Part shown: in pieces, positions 62,421 through 64,000 of the stretch
Layout: each line of letters begins with the position of its first letter
Position numbering within the stretch: the first letter of the stretch is position 1
DNA from: Diphasiastrum complanatum
Taxonomy: Eukaryota; Streptophyta; Lycopodiopsida; Lycopodiales; Lycopodiaceae
Length of the DNA: 64,000 nucleotides
Reading direction: 5' to 3'
NCBI GenBank assembly: GCA_029204225.1
Contig: CM055106.1
Span: 6,791,156-6,855,155, forward strand
Notes under the pieces: model-generated
Seen by the model: the letters and a program-made list of their open reading frames with translations, nothing else
Told to the model about the DNA's origin: nothing
Databases searched by the model: none
Made by a program: the position numbers and the translations under genes

Positions 62421-62828
62421 TCACAATCTATATAGAGAATAGTGTAATTTGGCTCACTATAAGTAGGCCTGATGTAAGTTTTAGTGTTCATAAGTTGAGC
62501 CAAGCTATGCAAAATCCTACTATTCATCATTGAAAAATGGCCAAAAGAGTACTTAGATACATATCTTCAACCTATGATTATGGTTTGTTATATAAAAGTG
62601 AAGATCTTTCCATAGTTGGCTATTCCGACTCGGATTTTGCAGGTGACAAAGTAGATCGGAAATCTACAAGTGCATATGTCATATATCTTGGAGGAAATTT
62701 GATATCTTGGCTTTTCAAAAAGCAAGATACAATATCATTCTCATCTTGTGAAGCTGAATATAAGACACTTACTACTACAACAAAAGAAGTGCTTTGGATC
62801 AAGAGGTTGCTAATGGAGCTAAAGATAA
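62420..62828 (+). pseudogene. RT end and RNase H piece of element H, inverted
   Basis: The plus strand reads ISRPDVSFSVHKLSQAMQNP, then (after a stop at about 62532) MAKRVLRYISS, SDSDFAGDKVDRKSTSAYV, AEYKTLTTTTKEVLWIKRL. This is the RT-RNase H junction and RNase H with its catalytic Asp/Glu residues, in opposite orientation to the rest of the element. On the right it ends within a zinc-knuckle codon of gag. Confidence 0.85.
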
Positions 62829-63587
62829 AGTGTCATTTGATGCCACAATAGAAGCACTTTAGCTTTGACCTATCTTTATTTTTGCCATTTGAAGAAGCCT
62901 CCCCTTGATCTTACCCTTTGGACCACTTACTTTTGCTTTTTCCCTTGAATTTGTCCTTGATGGACATAGCCTCATCTCCAACTTGAGATGTTGATGAAGA
63001 TCCACCTCTTGCTTGAAGCCTATATTCTTCATTGATCAAGATATCGTGAAAATCAATCAAACTTGGGAAAGTTCTTTGAATGGCAAGACTTTGTACAATG
63101 TTACCATGAGCATCGAAAAAACCATTAAAAAGAACTTGAACAAGCTCTCCTTCCTTAATGCTCTCATCAATGCAAGATAACTCATCATTCAAAGCCTTCA
63201 CTTTTAAAACAAAAATATTTGGACTCTCTTCATTCTTTTGCAAAGTTTGAAAGATTTGTCGTCTTAGAGTCAACACTTTAGAAGTAGACTTGAATTCCTA
63301 AATCTTCTTTAATGAATCCCAAGCATCCTTTGATGAAGTACTCTTACCAACTTCTTTGAGAAGTTCTTTGGTAACATTAATCTTTATCGTGTGTAGAGCT
63401 CTTTTAGCTTGCTTATCATATCTCAATTGTTCTTGTTGTGTTACTGGCCTCTCCTCCAAACCTACAACAATATCCAAAACATCATTCATCTCAAGAAGCG
63501 ATTCCATCCTCACTTTCCACAACGAATATAGTTGCTCGAGGTAAGCCTATCATTGCCTTCCAACATGTGTCCACTTGATATAGCCAT
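62829..63587 (-). pseudogene. Copia gag of element H, truncated in the zinc knuckle
   Basis: The ATG at 63585-63587 starts MAISSGHMLEGNDRLTSSNY. Capsid follows, with a shift near 63530 and a stop near 63298, matching element A Gag closely (IKINVTKELLKEVGKSTSS, LTLRRQIFQ). The frame stops at about 62829 inside the knuckle: KCFYCGIK is present and the rest is lost at the junction with the inverted piece. Confidence 0.82.
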
Positions 63588-63709
63588 GTTGCAATGACTT
63601 GATCCGATGCACAAAGCAAACACTTTTGGAAAGTGTGGGATAGTGCATTGGTAACTCCTCCAAATCCTTGCTAAAGATGGCTGATCCTTTAATAACCTGA
63701 AACACAAGA

Positions 63710-63721
63710 GCTCTGATACCA
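63710..63721 (-). other. Primer-binding site of element H
   Basis: GCTCTGATACCA on the plus strand, the reverse complement of the Met-tRNA primer site, against the LTR start at 63722. Confidence 0.88.
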
Positions 63722-64000
63722 TGTGAAGGATTTCAGATCATTCAAGATCTAATCCATGTCCCTGATCTTTGGTTACAATAAGGAGCAAGCCAACAATCCT
63801 GCCAATGTAGAAAAATCAACATCTACACACAAAATGAGATGCAAACTCTAAGAGATAATGATCAAACATGAACCAAAACATAGAATATAGTTTCCGTCCA
63901 TACAATTACAATACCCTACTGTATTTCACACGTGTGAAACCAAAAATATCAAAATATGAACATTCTACACACAACATTGCAAGATATCATCATGAGAGTG
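63722..64000 (-). repeat. 5' LTR of element H, truncated by the window end
   Basis: Starts TGTGAAGGATTTCAG and parallels 61500-61780. Holds TTCACACGTGTGAA at 63925-63938. Confidence 0.8.

Larger units (their letters stand above)
61500..64000 (-). mobile_element. Element H: rearranged minus-strand copia element (right LTR cut by window end)
   Basis: The left (3') LTR is 61500-62131 and the right (5') LTR starts at 63722. They share order and most sequence (TTTCAGATCATT(T/C)AAGATC, the TTCACACGTGTG palindrome, CATTCTACA, TTGCAAGATATCA). The purine tract (62132-62147, minus strand GTTGAAGAGGGAG) equals that of element A, and the Gag is of the same subfamily. Between the LTRs only the gag N-terminal part and RNase H pieces remain, one of them inverted. 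No protease, integrase or main RT. The five bases left of the LTR are ATTAT. The right target copy is outside the window. Confidence 0.8.

Overview
This is plant nuclear DNA. It holds one intact, intron-bearing cellulose synthase (CesA) gene at about 44.6-53.1 kb. Long stretches on both sides are retrotransposons in many states of decay. The 14-exon CesA with GT-AG introns, the Ty1/copia elements primed by initiator-Met tRNA (TGGTATCAGAGC sites), and the Ty3/gypsy and LINE relics all point to a land plant. The CesA looks like the primary-wall CesA6-type clade of a vascular plant. The repeat load would suit a gymnosperm or fern, but nothing here fixes the species.

Layout, left to right. 1-5136: a young copia-type element (A) that keeps only gag; its visible LTR portions are identical. 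5915-6659: a broken ORF of unknown identity. 7740-8836: minus-strand copia gag relic with primer site and LTR edge. 8837-20545: an old degenerate plus-strand copia element (C). Its leader was split by a complete, coding-intact minus-strand copia element (B, 9448-15605) with a perfect 5-bp target duplication. 20546-24815: two further copia relics in opposite orientations. 24815-28556: minus-strand Ty3/gypsy relic. 28560-30690: plus-strand copia LTR, primer site and decayed gag. 30690-31057: second gypsy fragment. 31053-34200: 51-bp tandem repeats, then a decayed plus-strand reading frame of about 900 codons with no domain I recognise, ending at an LTR-like start. 35326-38277: minus-strand copia relic that lacks the integrase core. 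38425-39290: LTR-like sequence with a 90-bp duplication. 39500-40200: large inverted repeat with a gag-like fragment in its loop. 40262-41890: LINE relic. 42083-42276: 97-bp tandem duplication.

The CesA neighbourhood (43-53.2 kb) is more GC-rich upstream and carries five CACGTG cores in about 640 bp. Joining the 14 exons gives an uninterrupted 1097-residue frame with RING-type zinc finger, eight predicted membrane spans and the D, DxD, D, QxxRW catalytic set. Intron 1 holds diverged repeat units resembling tRNA-derived SINEs, plus a small foldback.

From 53.2 to 59.9 kb I see no supportable gene, only a (TG)n(TC)n microsatellite. 59.9 kb to the end holds two minus-strand copia elements. One is a gag stub with LTR and a 32-bp-period tandem repeat. 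The other is an element with both LTRs (the right one cut by the window) and an internal inversion.

The only gene likely to serve the plant is CesA: a plasma-membrane catalytic subunit that polymerises UDP-glucose into beta-1,4-glucan. The retroelements show a chronology: old C, then young B inside it; young gag-only A; many older relics with in-frame stops that look like C-to-T decay. The best candidate for something undescribed is the domain-less reading frame with its LTR at 31.3-35.2 kb.
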